Assembly (NCBI RefSeq): GCF_040436345.1
Contig: NC_133216.1
Location: 3,004,533 to 3,068,532 of the forward strand
Direction of reading: 5' to 3'
Length of the DNA stretch: 64,000 bases
Origin: Pagrus major
Taxonomy: Eukaryota > Chordata > Actinopteri > Spariformes > Sparidae
Of this stretch, positions 46,704 to 58,284 are shown piece after piece. The translations under genes were made by a program, and so were the position numbers. Every line of letters begins with the position of its first letter. The stretch's first letter is position 1. The notes under the pieces were generated by a model that saw only the letters and a program-made list of their open reading frames with translations, was not told the origin of the DNA and did no database searches.

Positions 46704-49700
46704 TTACATACACAGGATGAGTTTCAACCAAACAGAAAAGACAATCCTGCGTTACAAGGACAGAACAGTCAGTTCCACCTCCTCACCCTTTCTGTTTCAG
46801 CGGCAGCTCCAGTTTGAAGATCGTGGCGTCGTTGACAACAGCCTTGTAAGCCTGCGGAGGGGAACAGAGAACGAGTACAGGTGATCACGACCAATCAGAA
46901 CAGAGCACAAGTCTCAACTTTGTGCAAATAATGTCTGATAGACTTATAAGCTTTTGGCACAGAGGAGATATAAAACATTTTAATCATATTAATGATTTAA
47001 TTTAGCTGGTTGTGAAAACCTTTAAGGTGTCAGATTATATTTTGTTAGTTTGTGCAGCTCTTTGGACTAAAACATACCTTATCTCTTGCAGTGAGGAAGC
47101 GAGGGTCGTCCTGGAAGGCCTCTTTAACCAGTTTACTGAAGCGGTTAAACAAAGTCAACAACTGCTCCACATACTTCTCAGAGTCCTGCACAAACACACA
47201 CAAACACACACATGAACCCATTATACACATTGTGAAAGATGCTCTCCAATATTAACTCTGGTCTGTTAGCCATCTGTTCACTGCGTGTTTTGGAGAATAT
47301 GTTGCTTAAAATTACTTTCGACACCAAAAGAAAGTGCAACAAGAATTGAAACACCTCTTTATTCCTTTACTCCCTCCCTGTTTGTATGATAAATAAATAA
47401 AAGGTTGGGTTTTATCATGACCACATGCATGAACTGAACACGAGGTTGAGGATGTGTGTTAAATAATTGTTGAAGTGTGTGTTTGTGCACGTACACTCGT
47501 GATCGTCTCAGCAGCAGCCACCATGTCTGCCAGTCCAGCATTGATGATATGATCCTCCAGGTCTTTGAGCATTGGCTCGATCCCACTGGGAACCTTGTCC
47601 ATCAGTGAAAACATCAAGTGCAGCCCTGCTCCGGGGAAAAGAAAGAGAAGACGATCAGTGACACACAGGACAAAACCTCCTGCACTTCCAGACTCATGGA
47701 CTGTACAGGTGGGTAGCTGAGGTGGAGTGCAGCGGTACTCACTGTCTGTCTCGTTGCGTTTGATCATCCCTGGACATTCAGCGAGGATGGTTTCTTTGAA
47801 CGAGGTCACCAGAGCGTTCACACAACACTCCATAAGCTGTGAGAAGACAGAAAACAGAGAGTCACCATTAAGACAACTCTGACATAAGACAACACATCAA
47901 ATAATGTTAAAGTGAGTCTTTGTCTCAGGATGTGTTTTGGTTAAATGGTGACACTTACTGCTTGGACAGAGTTACATTCACGACGCGTCTCTAAATATCT
48001 AAGTGCTCTTTTCTCTTCTTCTCTCAGCTTTGCATCTGCCTGCAGGGAAAACATTAACACAAAACACAGATTATAAGAATCGAATCCAAACACTGAGCAC
48101 TGAGAACATTAACAGCAGTCCTCCGTTCATCAGAAAAATCCTCAGTTGCATCGTTTTTACATCTAAAGAAACCGTATACTTTAATAATCACTATTCTTGC
48201 TGCTCACATATTTCATGTAGTTCTGGACGCCGTTCTGTTGCAGGTAGGACGGTGCCTGTGTTCTGTAAAACCTCTCTGTGGAGTCCAGGTACGCCTTCTC
48301 GAAGTTATCCCTGTAGATCTGCAGCTTGTCTTCTGGGTTCGAACACAGGTTCACTGACGGAGAATGAGACGCAAGCGGTCGTTAACTGTGGTGCTTCATC
48401 GAAAAGGTCCCACATTACGCTCATTTTCAGGTTCATATTTTTACTTTCGGTGTCTACAAGAAAATGTTTTGATACACTCACAGTATTTATTAAACACCTT
48501 GACACGTTGGGCTAGAACTAAATGTTATTGTCATTGTTGATTATCCTAATGTTCATTTTGTTGACCAATTTTTGTTGTTTGGTCTAGAAAATGTCAGAAA
48601 AAGGTAACAACAAGTGTTGATCAGTGTTTCTCAAAGCCCAAGATGGCGACCTCAATTGTCCACAACCCAAAAATATTCAGTTTACTGACACAGAGGAGGA
48701 AAGAAAACAGAAAATATTCACGTTTAAGCAGCTGCAATCAGAGAGTTTTGACTTCTTTCTTAAAAAATAACTCAAACAAATTAATCAGTTAGCAAAATAG
48801 TTGATTAATTTGAATTTGAACCTGAATATTTACAGCTGAAGTGCAGAAGTACGAGTTTAATTTCAAAAATTCAAACATTTTAAATCACTTAACCAATTCA
48901 TGTTCGTTCGTGTTTTCTTTCTGTCTTACCGTACGACTCTCGTACACCTATAACGAGCTGCGAGTCAAAGGCCTCGCCCTGCCTCTCGGCGTGCACCAGC
49001 TTCATGGCGCTGTCCTGCAGGCGACTCTTAATGTTGGAAAAGATCGACTCGTTCCACGTGTCCAACATCAGCTAGAAGATTTAAGATAAAGGATGGTAAT
49101 AAACGTGCATCAAGTTGATCAATTATCATGTTAAACTTCCTGCCATCCAAGAATACTTGAGTGAAATTTATTTACAAAATCATTTTAACAAAACTTCTTC
49201 CATCTGCCCGCTGAGTCAAATCCACAGAAGGTTTTCTTAACATGAAATCATTTTCCTGTTGAGTTAGTGACATGAATCACACTAAGTTGTTCTCCAATAG
49301 GAGGATTTTTAGGCTAACTGACCTCAAACTCCGGGGAACTTTCCAGTGTTGACTCACTTCAGCACTGATAATTTATGAATTTAATGTTTTCCTCAGTTTC
49401 CTCCTCTCCATCTCACAATCTCTTCATCTCTTCTGCCTCCTGTCGTTTGATATGTTCTCCTGTCTTGTTAACTTCTTTAAGTTGCTTATGACTTTAGGTC
49501 ATTTGTTCTTGTTGTGTCCCACCTCTCCTCTTCCTTCTCTCAACTACTCTGCTAAATGTTGTTGTCCAACAAGATGGAGGAGGACAGTAGATGCAGGTGC
49601 ATCTACTGTCCTCCTCCATCTTATGTCTCTCATTTCATCTCATCATCCCTCCTCATTCGTCCTCCTTCTGTGTACTTTTTTTCCCACTTCCTCCTCTCAC

Positions 49701-52700
49701 CTTGCGTACGATGCTGTCCTCCATGTTTGTCTTCTTGTTGCTGCCCTGTTTGCCCATCAGTGTGATCTCCAGCTGACAGAAGGGTTTGGGCAGGATGTCG
49801 CACTGCGTGAAGAACTTCCTCCACTCCACAATGTAGGCCTTTAGCAACGCTGTGTCGTCCTGGTGGCTCAGCACCCGCTGCAAGCAAAAGTTAGACGAGA
49901 GACAGGTCAACAAAGAAATACTTGTCAAGCACTATGATGAAAATTTGTACATGTGTCTGTAGCCAGATTCTATCTATATTTATAACAGATCTGAACTGAA
50001 TTTCAAGAAAACTGGCAAAAGAAATGAATGCTCGTTTCATTTCATGACCGATGTGAGATTATTAGGAGTTGGTTCAGTGAGAAAAGTCGTAGGTGGCAGA
50101 AGAAGAGGGCGCAACAAGATGTCGTAATCAAAAGAGCACCAATCTCAAACACTGAAAATGTAGAAAACGTTAAAAATAAAAGTATACGACATTTCTGATG
50201 TAATCTGCTGCTATTTTTTGTTGTTACCTCAATAGAAGCTTTTGTTGGAGCAGGAAACAGCTGATCAGTCATGCGAGTTAAATGTGCTACGTCAGAACGT
50301 ATTCAGAAAAGGTGTCTCCATCTCCCATTAAGAGCTTTAACTCTTTTTCAAAAAAGGCATAAATGTTGCCATTTCCATCGGCTTTTCCAAAGTGATACTT
50401 CAAAACGAATATAAAAACACCTAAAACATTAGAATGATCTCAGAGGGCAGCTGTGCCTCCAGGATGCTGATTCAGACATGAGACCAACATTTAAAACTGT
50501 AATCAGATTAAGGTAAAAGGTTGCATGTTTGAAAGCGTCTCACACTCATACACACACACTACTTACAGCCTGCGCTTGTTTAATGAAGTCTAAGATGTCC
50601 TCTTTGAGGGCTTGGTGGATTTTTGCAGGTCCTTTATCATCCCATAGACACACAGCATGCACATCTCTGGAGGGCAGAAGACGAGGAAATGAGATATCAG
50701 CACAGTTCATTCAGGTTCCTTATTATATGTGAATGACAAAGTCTGAAACAGCGCATCTGATTTCTGCTCTACAGTACAGTTCATTTCAGTGAGGTGATGG
50801 TGCAGTGCGGCCACTGAAAAGGCTCGGGGAGGTTCTGGTACTTCCCACCATTTTCAAAAAGCCCATGTTGCCTGGCAACAAATGGAGTTCAGTATTTCCT
50901 GCGATATTTCTTAGAAACAAAATTGAATTCAAGTGTCTGGAGGCTTAAAATAGTTTCAAAATGTAAATTTTAGAGAATCGAGGCACTGAGGAGGACAGCG
51001 TGTGAGCAGAAGAAGGACGAAGTGAAGTGTCCATCGTTAAAATTTAAACCCAACGTCACGATCACTGAGAGAAGACTGGAAACAGACAGACTGAGCTGCT
51101 CACTCACTCGTGTAACTTAGTTTGTCAGGCAACACACCAAAACCGCCAACTGCTGCCTGGCACCGATGTGGATACACTTTCGAAACCTGCCTGGTTTTGT
51201 CCCGACATGTGTGAGACTCCTCCTGACTGAAAGAAACTCGCCATGTTTCATTCATTTATTTTGATCATCATTCGCCAAAACCATGTTCCTCTTCCCATCC
51301 TGTTTCTCAGACCCAAAAAGAACAATCACTAACTTCCTCTTCTTGACCATTCTGACTCTCCACATGTTTCCTCTTTGTTATTTAAAGTTTGTCAGTAAAG
51401 TCAAGTCGGTTTTATTTTTTAAATCACAATTTTGCCTCAGGGGCTGTACAATGATTACAGCACATGGCACCCTCTGTCCTGAGAACACCGATTTGAATAA
51501 TTGTTGTGATGCTTCATAGCAGCAACGTGATGTAATCCTCCTCACACCTGCTAAACTCCATCACAGCTTTGTGCTCAATAAAAAAAGGAACATCACTTCT
51601 CACTTGTACACACATTTTAAAATCAAATTCCTCACTTGTTAAACCACAACTGATCTTATTTAATGGGGAAATAAATCAAATAGTAACAAAGAAAAGGGAA
51701 AATGGCCGCCCTCAGTGCCGATCAACGCCGAGATGCATCGCTAGAAAAGCGTCGCCAGCAAAACCATTATTTTCTTGTGGCACAGTCCGGCTGGCACGTG
51801 CTCGGCTCTTGCACTGCACATCGCGTTTTTCCAGCAGTCGTTAGAATTTAAAATATTCTTAAGCTTCACTCCTTTTTACATGAATCACATGTGAGCGACC
51901 AGTCACACACACACAGCCACGCTACACCACGCAGTTTTGACAGAATTGCTTCTCCAAGGCGTTTTTGAAGTGAGACTCTTAATATTTGGCTGCAGAAGCA
52001 GCTTTCTATTCTGAGACGCGGTTGTACATCAATTTGTGGCAGTTAATCTACAGAAACAAAACACTTTTCCGTCCCAGTTTACGAGTTGGACACATCCCAG
52101 AACAAGTTTACCTACAAGTGTCTGGAATTCTGTGTGGATTATGTGAAGCACAACACCTGTTGGTAAAATCTAAGCCCGTCTGCAGCATGTGTGGCTGAAA
52201 TGCACCAAAATAGTCTCCTGTGAGCAGCTTGTTGCGCCATTCTGCCTTCAGAGTAAAGCAACTGTTCAATGGTTCAGTGGTGCTGTAGCAGCTGTGGTTA
52301 TCCGGCATTGGACCACTTCCTGAAAATAGACAAGAAAGAACTGAGGGACAGCGCAGAGAGCATCTCTTACGAGAACAAGTCGAACCACTGTTGCTTGGTG
52401 ACGGCCTCCTGTCTGAGCAGCTTGAGAACGATGGGCCGCATCAGATCCCACTTGTCCTCAAACTGCAGGGACCCCTTGTTCTGGAGGAGAGGGACGGGAT
52501 GGGAGGAGTGGGAGGAAGAAGAGGACGGATGAAAAACAGCAATGACACAGGAGGTGTTTGAGGAGAGGAAGTAAGAGAAGACCAGGAGAAACAAAAAGAC
52601 GAACATAAAGAACGAAGTCCGACCAACAGCTGGGATCAAGTCGGCTAATGAGATTTTAAATGTTACCACAACAGAAAAGCTTTAAATAGTTTCACATCAA

Positions 52701-54973
52701 CTTAAGCAATTATATCACACTTAACATAGCTTCTATTATCAAGTTGTACCAGTCTCTATCAGTTCTGGTAAAGTGGTTTAAATGGGAGCTTTGCATCAAA
52801 TGACTGCTTGGATTACGTGAGAGACAGAAGAGAAATGTGTTTACTTTAAAAAGTTTTCAATTGCTCTCAGATACAGACGCTGTGCTCGGACACTTGAAAT
52901 CGAGCTCAGGTGCCTCCCAGTTCTCTTCTCATCTCTGAGATGTTTATACACCTTGATTTGACTCCACCTGTAGTAAATTTAACTGACTGGACACAGGGAA
53001 AGAAAATAGCACCCGTCACCGAATACAGGGTAAATGTCAGCTGTGGACAGATACCGAAATTTAGGTCATTGTATATTATGAAATTTAAAAGCAATTCTGA
53101 CTCAGTGTTCAACATTTGTGAAGCCACAGCTGCCACAGTGGCAAGTGAGTAAAAAAAACCTTTAGATCCTGATTGGACATGATTTGGAAAGGCACACACC
53201 TGTTTTATAAGGTCTCAGAGTTAAAAATGCAAAAACAAAGTCGTGAGGTCAAAGGAGCTGCCTGCGACAGGATCGTTTTGAGGCACAGATCAGATCGTGA
53301 GGTTCTCTCATCTAATAAAACCAAGATTGAATTATGTCGCCCTATTCTAAGCATCGTGTCTGGAGAAAACCATGCGCCGCTCATTATCTGTGCAAATCAT
53401 CCCAACAGTGACGCAAGGTGGTGGCAGCGTCGTGCTTTGCAGGTGTTATTCAGCAGCAGGAACTGGGAGACTGCTCGGGGTTGAGGGAAAGTTGAACACA
53501 GGAAAGTACAAAGATATCCATAATAAAAACTGGTCCTCAGACTGGGCTGAAGGTTCACCCCACGCCTATTCAGCCTGACAGAACCTGAAGGATCTGCAGG
53601 GGCGCTCGTAAGGCTCGAAGGCCGTAATCGCTGCCAAATGTGCTTCAATGTACCAAAATACTTTGGGCTTCGACTTTGGACTAAAATGTTGATAATAATG
53701 AGTTATGTATGAGGGGTACATGCCATTAGAGTTCAGATTGTCAAGCTCAACAGCTACAAGAATGGTCAAAATGATAGTTAAAACCTTGATATGTTGTTGT
53801 GTAGCTTCAGGGATGGGAAGAGAATTGAGATAATCGTGAATATCCTCACAAGAATGACTGTCTGGCTCGCTGATGTACACTTCTATAGCGGTTTCCTGAT
53901 TTATTTTGAACTGCCTGCACCTGTGACCAGGCCCGAAGGCTCAGCCTGAACATTGTACATCCACAAAAACAAGCTGGATCAGTTGTGTGTACTGATACTA
54001 CAGATTGTGTGTCCTCTCTGTGAGGCGATACACATGTTTGCTTCCTAACAAAGTGTCCAGAACTAGTGATTATTTTCGTTTTAGCTTTTACTTTAAAGCT
54101 TCTTCTCCTTCTTCTTCACACTGTGGGTCTGTGTCCACCTCCTGAAGCTGGCTGACAGGTGAGCCGGGTCCAGGTGGGCCGGGTCCAGGTGAGCCGGGTC
54201 CAGGTGAGCCGGGTCCAGGTGAGCCGGGTCCAGGTGGGCCGGGTCCAGGTGGGCCGGGTCCAGGTGGGGGGCGGGTCCAGGTGAGCCGGGTCCAGGTGAG
54301 CCGGGTCCAGGTGGGGGGCGGGTCCAGGTGAGCCGGGTCCAGGTGAGCCGGGTCCAGGTGGGGGGCGGGCCGCCTGTCAAAGCTACTTCACCTGCTAGCA
54401 TAAAAAGCTACCTGACTGTAAGCTAGTTATCTCACCGGCTAATTACGTTCAACCACGACCTGAACCGTCCGGACAGCAGAGTCGTGAACTGCTCTGCCGC
54501 TCGGACAGATGACACCTAACGGGGCCTTGTGGACTCGGTACAAGTATGTTCGGCAGGTTCGTCTGGAGGAGATCGGTTTACCGTCTGGGCTCGCTAGCCA
54601 AAACACAGGAGCTAACACGTTAGCAGCAGTTAGCTAGGAGAGATAACTTTACAGTCGCGGGGGAGGACGAGGACGGGATCATGTGTCCGGGTTCGTTTAC
54701 CCTCCGGACCGACCCCGTGCTCTGGATCCAGGACTGGGTTCGGGGTTTCACCGGACTTCAACAACGACAACGGTGGCAGCTGTGACTTCAGGCGCTGCTA
54801 TTTGTGCATTTATTGAATGTATTTACACTGTTAACGCACAAACACGTGTCCCCTCGCAGAGGAAACACGAGGCCGCGTTGTGTTTGCGAGTGGAGGACTC
54901 ACATCTGCGAACAAATGTCGGAAATTCGGTAAATTCAAGCGCTTCTTACCTTTAACAAATTAGACGTCGCCAT
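43068..54973 (-). CDS. cul5: Cullin-5 (scaffold of CRL5 ubiquitin ligases)
   Basis: Nineteen minus-strand coding exons: 54973-54950, 52480-52371, 50666-50567, 49877-49701, 49071-48930, 48353-48208, 48039-47959, 47836-47743, 47625-47495, 47185-47078, 46851-46787, 46659-46527, 46441-46310, 46084-45961, 45837-45662, 45225-45064, 44859-44741, 44489-44366 and 43262-43068. All phases fit and give 780 aa, the human length. The start MATSNLLK is joined to NKGSLQFEDKWD. Cullin repeats fill the N-terminal half, binding Elongin B/C-SOCS-box receptors. The cullin homology domain binds RBX2. The C-terminal WHB domain carries IIQIMKMRKRIS with neddylation site K724, and ends INTFIYMA. Near-identity to human CUL5 leaves little doubt. 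Gene copy (a or b) is not decidable. It is divergent to slc35f2, as in human. Confidence 0.97.
46672..46701 (-). repeat. (UG)n tract at the cul5 exon 12 acceptor
   Basis: On the transcribed strand a GT run ends 11 bases before the acceptor CCTTCCAAACAG. The polypyrimidine tract is thus short and preceded by UG repeat. Confidence 0.9.
48525..48830 (+). repeat. Interspersed repeat family B copy
   Basis: GTTTGGTCTAGAAAATGTCA, AGCCCAAGATGGCGACCTC, TTCAGTTTACTGACACAGAG and TTTAAGCAGCTGCAATCAG are shared in order with 7050-7310. It lies in cul5 intron 5. Confidence 0.8.
49571..49622. repeat. Perfect palindrome with 25-bp arms and 2-base centre
   Basis: The arm 49571-49595 (starts AAGATGGAGGAGGACAG) is the exact reverse complement of 49598-49622, with GG between. 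It lies in cul5 intron 4, 79 bases downstream of the exon 4 donor on the transcribed strand. Confidence 0.97.
50667..52370 (-). other. cul5 intron 2
   Basis: No coding exon visible. The sequence is AT-rich with scattered repeat-like blocks. The ORFs at 51569-51844 and 51986-52198 have no recognisable motif. Confidence 0.5.
53190..53680 (+). pseudogene. Decayed Tc1/mariner-like transposon relic
   Basis: Pieces of a Tc1-like transposase gene are recognisable in order: a 5' part with GTCAAAGGAGCTGCCTGCGA, a middle with GTGGTGGCAGCGTCGTGCTT and CAGGAACTGGGAGACTGCTC, and a 3' part with AGGCCGTAATCGCTGCCAAA. Large internal segments, including much of the catalytic region, are missing and frames are broken. 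Inactive. It lies on the strand opposite to cul5, in intron 1. Confidence 0.75.
54159..54372 (+). repeat. 15-bp minisatellite in cul5 intron 1
   Basis: About 13 copies of GAGCCGGGTCCAGGT with GGGCC variants and a longer GGGGGGC variant. The last part shows a three-unit higher-order order (two GAGCC units then one GGGGGGC unit). Many units contain CAGGTGAG, identical to a 5' splice site on the plus strand. G runs could form quadruplexes. Confidence 0.95.
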
Positions 54974-55000
54974 GTTTCTTCAACTTATCACCTCGCAGAA

Positions 55001-55010
55001 TCTCGCGAGA
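55001..55010. promoter_or_regulatory. cul5: TCTCGCGAGA palindromic promoter element of cul5
   Basis: A perfect copy of the CGCG-type element known from TATA-less housekeeping promoters, 28 bases upstream of the cul5 ATG. It likely marks the core promoter. No TATA box is near. Confidence 0.7.
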
Positions 55011-55086
55011 CGTGCTACAGCTGGCTCATGATGAGGTCATCATGCACCCTGAGAATCACTGTTTTGTGGCTAAAAACCATCATTTT

Positions 55087-55129
<43 letters not shown>
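55087..55129 (+). repeat. (AAT)n microsatellite
   Basis: About 14 copies of the trinucleotide just upstream of the cul5 promoter. The poly-Asn ORF is an artefact. Confidence 0.95.
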
Positions 55130-55130
<1 letters not shown>

Positions 55131-55949
55131 TGACATACTGTATATTATATATATTATACTCATACAAAAATATAAATGGTCAGTAAGATTTACAGAAATA
55201 TGTAAATAATTAATTCATATTTTTGATAAGGATAGTATATCAGTAATTAATTTATATTTTTGCGTGACAAATGTTTAAGATAATCTGTTATATATTTAGA
55301 CAAGTTCAGGAAAATTAATTAGAGTATAGCTTTAGACCATTAAGTAAGCTTGTTGATTATCATTCAATGACTTATGGAGAAGAGACAGGATTAAATAACA
55401 TTATACTTACTCCTTTTCGAATATGTAAACAATGTCACTAAGTCTTTGACATTTTCTTTTTCTTTATGCTTTTCATTGTCTGTAAATATATATTTTTTTC
55501 TGTCCACTAAGCTTTTTATTTATTTTGTGTTATTTGTTTTTGAACTGTTTTTCTTGTCTGTCCTTTCTTGTTCTTAACATATTTGAAATAAATATTTCAA
55601 TCAATCAATTAATCGACCAATCAAACCAAAGTACAAGGTGATTTACATAGAAAATACCAAAGTTATCAAATATACAAGAACAACATTAAAATCCAAAATA
55701 ATAAACAACAAATTAAAACCAGTAAAATACGCCAGCAAATTAGATAAAATCACTGAAATGTATCTTTTTAATTTAAAAGATAAGTTTCCAAGTCAACAGT
55801 TTGTCTTAAGTTAAGTAAAATATCATCTAGTCTTGTGTGAACTACACACGTCACCAACACCCGATGCTTTCATCGTAGCAGCTACATTGAGGATTTTGGC
55901 TTAAAAAAGGTTGTGAATGATTTCTTTTCAAATCACTTTTGTTTTGTCT

Positions 55950-56160
55950 CTGGGCTTCTGGACAAGCTGTAAGGAGCCATTTTATATTATTTTCTGTTGG
56001 TTTATTTTACTTCAGTTTTTTAGGAGAATGCTGCAACAGTCTTGCTTTGACGCTCCAGAAATGTTTTGCGGACAACAAAACTTCACCTGACTTTCCATCA
56101 GCATGGGGGTGAGTAGATAAAGACTGAATTTTTCCTTTTTGGTTGAACTTTATCTTACTT
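55950..56160 (+). repeat. Family A 3' portion
   Basis: GCTCCAGAAATGTTTTGCGG, CACCTGACTTTCCATCAGCA and GGGGGTGAGTAGATAAAGAC match the 3' half of 30044-30658. Confidence 0.7.
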
Positions 56161-56404
56161 ATTTCATCGTCGCAGAGACGTTTACTGCTGATATCTTCAG
56201 TGGGAGTTTAAACACATTGCGTTTGGAAACGTAATCAAGAATTTCACCACAATCCTCATCGTCAACACAATTATCATCACAGAAGAACGGTAATATCTCT
56301 AGGGGGAGGTTGTTTCCTGTGCTAATGACCGGAAACAACTTCTCAGTGAAAGTGTGTGTGAAGATGTGTTTATATTATCAGGATCACAGAATGACAGACA
56401 AAGA

Positions 56405-56660
56405 CACTCAAACCCTCCACAAAGAGACTCAAAACCTCCACAATGACACAAAAACCTCCACAAAGAGACAAAAAACCTCCACAATGACACTCAAACCCTC
56501 CACAAAGAGACTCAAAACCTCCACAAAGAGACTCAAAACCTCCACAATGACACAAAAAATCTCCACAAGGATACAAAAAACATCAAAAAGGCACAAAAAA
56601 AACTTCCACAGACACACAAAAAACCCACAAAGAGACACAAAACTATGACAAAGAGACACA
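56405..56660 (+). repeat. Minisatellite of CCTCCACAAAGAGACTCAAAA-type units
   Basis: About 12-14 imperfect copies of an 18-21-base unit, roughly CTCCACAAAGAGACTCAAA, with CAATGACAC variants. They degrade toward the right. It gives open frames on both strands (KTSTKRL repeats and their antisense) that are artefacts of unit length. Confidence 0.9.
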
Positions 56661-58227
56661 AAACTACCCAACTACTCTTTATCATCCTGAGGGTAATGGA
56701 CGAGTTAAAAGGAAGAATCACAAAGACGAGCAATAAAGACGCACAAGATGAGCCAAACCATCGAGACGAGCCACCGCAGGAGCCTGAAGCGGTCTGGAAA
56801 GCCGTGAGTTTCACCTGAACTTTGCTTCGGAAGCTGGGAGGGCTGTGTTTTAACTATATTTTCCTATTTCCTATTTTGGGGTTGATTGACACAGATAGTG
56901 GGTCTCAAACACAACAGACCACATTAACACATTTCCTGTGACATCACACTCAGGGTGGGAAGCTCAAATGTGGGAACGTCAGACAAATGATCATTTCACT
57001 GCTCCCTGATTGATTAGCATCTGAAAATAAAGTGGACAGTTTAATCCACAGGGACATCGGACCTGATTTCAAGGTAAAACAAACCTTTGAAGTGGCCAAA
57101 CCGTGTCGTTACATCGTCACGTGATGCACTGGGGCCCAGAAAGACTTTTTCTGAAGCTTACATTGTAAAACAAGGGTCTGTAAATTGGTGGATACATTTT
57201 TTCATGTCATAACTGGAGCCAGTCGGTCCAATAAAATTAGGAAAGTCTAGAAGTCTTTGTTTGCCGTCTAATAAAGACCATATTATTTCTAATTTGGCAC
57301 AAATAATGGTTTATTACATCTGTATCATCATATTTCTAGTTTTTGCCTTATTTGGTACAAATAATGGTTTATTCTGTCTTTATAAGATTACTTAGGGTAT
57401 AACTGTGTATGTTTACTGCATAATAAAGCCCATAATATTTCTAGTTTTTGTCTAATCTGACAACAAAGTGCAGCTTATTACATATTATTAGTGTACTCTA
57501 AAATAAAGGGCAACCGGACATTTTGTGCTCGTCGTAAGCATTTAATTATTGAAGCAAACAGACTTACACTTTTGGCTGTATGGACTTTTAAGCGGCAAGA
57601 GCACCACCAACCCTCATATTCTCATATTCATATTCATATTCTCCCATGTTAAATTTGAGCCTAAATGTCTGGAGGAAAGTAGAAAGTGCCAGCGCGCTCA
57701 GCAATTAATCCTGTCGCTCAGGATGTAAAATTTTGAGTTATGATTTCAATACAAGCTGGAGTTTGGGAGTTATTCTCCTAAGAACTTAAGTGAGCTCAAT
57801 AATCATAGTTTATACCACTTTCCCAACAATTTATATTATATTTAAATATTATCTGCTCATTCATTCTTTCAAATATTAATGTTCCCCATCTTTGGTTTTA
57901 CTTACTTAAGTGTAAAATAGTATAACATGGAAGTACGTAGACAAAGTACTTGAGTTAATGTACACCAGTGCCATTTCCATAAAAATCACCGTGATCAACT
58001 GAAGTACTTTTCCTCCAACACGAGTCGTTATCTCATCAGCAGATAACAGCTGAGAGTGAAAACAAGAGGAAGCGCGGTGATGACTTCTTTAAATGTATCT
58101 TTCATCATCATGTCTTATCTCAAGGTGCTGCAGGCTGTCTTCAACACACTCACGGAGATAAGTGAACGAGTGATCTTTGCCCTCTGAGTCAGTTAATCAT
58201 TCAGCTCTGGCACAGTGAAAGTCAAGG

Positions 58228-58235
58228 ATTTAAAA
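58228..58235 (+). promoter_or_regulatory. slc35f2: TATA-like box of slc35f2
   Basis: TTTAAAAG lies 57 bases upstream of the ATG, leaving room for a start site near 58260 and a 5' UTR of about 25 bases. Motif only. Confidence 0.35.
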
Positions 58236-58284
58236 GCTCCTGACAGTGAAAACTCAGAGAGGAGTCCTCCATCAGCGCAGCAAC

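Larger units (their letters stand above)
52481..54949 (-). other. cul5 intron 1
   Basis: Holds a Tc1-like relic (53190-53680), a 15-bp-unit minisatellite (54159-54372) and a CpG-rich promoter-proximal part (54440-54940). No coding exon seen. Confidence 0.6.
55130..58220. other. Head-to-head intergenic region between cul5 and slc35f2
   Basis: AT-rich with no gene seen. It has a family A 3' part (about 55950-56160) and an 18-21-bp minisatellite (56405-56660). A degenerate tandem duplication with AATAATGGTTTATT lies around 57240-57500, and a family C-like piece near 57900-58020. RAB39A, which lies between these genes in human, is not visible. Confidence 0.55.

Noticed and set aside
53566-53880. 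104-codon minus-strand ORF in cul5 intron 1
   Set aside because: Overlaps the antisense strand of the Tc1-like relic and has no splice signals in frame with cul5.
56310-56648. KTSTKRL-repeat protein and its antisense
   Set aside because: Arises from the minisatellite unit length; no start context or flanking exons. The array also is not a CRISPR: units are contiguous with no unique spacers.
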